A program made the position numbers and the translations under genes. From Cribrihabitans_A pelagius (GTDB lineage: Bacteria > Pseudomonadota > Alphaproteobacteria > Rhodobacterales > Rhodobacteraceae): a stretch of 64,000 nt of DNA. The notes under the pieces were generated by a model. It saw only the letters and a program-made list of their open reading frames with translations. It was not told the origin of the DNA and searched no databases. The stretch spans positions 124,001 to 188,000 of the forward strand of contig NZ_JBMERR010000004.1 in the NCBI RefSeq assembly GCF_048820915.1, given 5' to 3'. How positions within the stretch are numbered: position 1 is the first letter of the stretch; every line of letters starts with the position of its first letter. This document shows, piece by piece, positions 63,365 through 64,000 of this stretch.

Positions 63365-64000
63365 ATGGCAGACGCAGCCATTCATGGTCACGGCCACGAG
63401 GACGACCGCGGCTTTTTCACCCGCTGGTTCATGAGCACGAACCACAAGGATATTGGCATTCTCTACCTGATCGTCTCGGCGATCGCAGGTCTCATTTCCG
63501 TCATCTTCACCGTTTACATGCGGCTGGAGCTGATGGACCCCGGCGTCCAGTACATGTGCCAGGAGGGCGCGCGGCTGTTTGCGGATGCCTCTGCGGAATG
63601 TACCCCGAACGGGCATCTGTGGAACGTGATGATCACCGCCCACGGCATCCTGATGATGTTCTTCGTGGTGATCCCGGCGCTGTTCGGCGGCTTCGGCAAC
63701 TACTTCATGCCGCTGCAGATCGGCGCGCCGGACATGGCGTTCCCGCGGATGAACAACCTCAGCTTCTGGATGTATGTCGCAGGCACCTCGCTGGCGGTGC
63801 TCTCGGTTGTCTCCCCGGGCGGCAATGACCAGCTGGGCTCCGGCGTCGGCTGGGTTCTCTACCCGCCGCTCAGCGTCAATGAAGGCGGCTACTCGATGGA
63901 TCTGGCGATCTTCGCCGTGCACGTCTCCGGCGCGTCCTCGATCCTCGGCGCGATCAACATGATCACCACGTTCCTGAACATGCGCGCCCCAGGCATGACC
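63365..64000 (+). CDS. ctaD: Cytochrome c oxidase subunit I (aa3 type), 5' part
   Basis: The first 212 residues of a protein that continues past the right edge. The start HGHEDDRGFFTRWFMSTNHK is followed by DIGILYLIVSAIAGLISVIF (helix I). A heme a ligand histidine is in NVMITAHGILMMFFVVIPAL, and the GGFGNYFMPLQIGAPDMAFP block is diagnostic. The enzyme reduces oxygen to water and pumps protons in the inner membrane. The ATG at 63365 has a strong AGGAGG upstream. Confidence 0.96.
   Translation, partial: MADAAIHGHGHEDDRGFFTRWFMSTNHKDIGILYLIVSAIAGLISVIFTVYMRLELMDPGVQYMCQEGARLFADASAECTPNGHLWNVMITAHGILMMFFVVIPALFGGFGNYFMPLQIGAPDMAFPRMNNLSFWMYVAGTSLAVLSVVSPGGNDQLGSGVGWVLYPPLSVNEGGYSMDLAIFAVHVSGASSILGAINMITTFLNMRAPGMT

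Overview
The window is GC-rich, densely coding DNA from an alphaproteobacterium, most likely a roseobacter-type member of the Rhodobacteraceae. Support comes from the aerobic cobalamin genes in a typical order, a carnitine operon with a dehydrogenase-thioesterase fusion, a GAAC-N7-GAAC LexA box, an FNR-type box ahead of ctaD, and general protein resemblance. No rRNA, CRISPR array, insertion sequence or phage module is visible.

Layout. 1-5.3 kb: a partial regulator gene, then a carnitine degradation operon (SDR, carnitine 3-dehydrogenase/thioesterase, BKACE) on the minus strand with the divergent GlxA/AraC regulator cdhR. 5.6-12.4 kb: an aldo/keto reductase, a broken and an intact rhodanese, an alpha/beta hydrolase, an SOS-type ImuA-like gene without imuB, a YceI protein and an MFS transporter. 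12.5-16.2 kb: metG, an MBL-fold protein and a divergent LysR regulator. 16.2-23.0 kb: an iron/heme island (small ORF, hemP, a Cys-rich unknown, imelysin, bfd, bfr, di-heme protein, second imelysin, DUF1513). 23.3-25.7 kb: glpR-glpD, flanked by copies of a short dispersed repeat. 26.4-43.7 kb: a large aerobic cobalamin/cobalt locus with two cobalamin riboswitches: cobO, then DUF1636-cobW-cobN-cobG-cobH-cobI-cobJ, cobK in reverse, cobL-cobE-cobM-cobB-cobA-DUF1636, then cbtB-cbtA-His-rich protein-cobF. 43.7-48.6 kb: a CHAD protein followed by a gene-decay zone (LysR remnant, DUF3883 gene, broken PhoX gene) ending near a tRNA-Ser. 49.1-57.2 kb: SPOR protein, D,D-carboxypeptidase, tmk, holB, tatD, MBL hydrolase, then an AEC transporter and a DadA-like oxidase. 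57.4-64 kb: tRNA-Leu, a peptidoglycan-binding protein, lipB, a hydrolase-fold protein lacking its catalytic residues, a HIT protein and the 5' part of ctaD.

How the genes work together. The cob genes here cover nearly all steps from uroporphyrinogen III to adenosylated cobyrinate diamide by the oxygen-dependent route. CobS and CobT, the partners of CobN, and the late nucleotide-loop genes are not in the window. One riboswitch precedes the DUF1636-cobW-cobN operon; the other precedes the cobalt uptake genes cbtBA, so synthesis and metal supply should both be repressed by B12. The iron island pairs heme/iron uptake with storage (Bfr) and release (Bfd). The carnitine operon should convert carnitine to glycine betaine and acetoacetate. 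I found no clearly new defence or mobile system. The least explained items are the Cys-rich protein of the hemP operon, the His-rich protein of the cobalt cluster, the solo ImuA, the pseudoenzyme beside lipB, and the repeats and hairpins listed in the findings.
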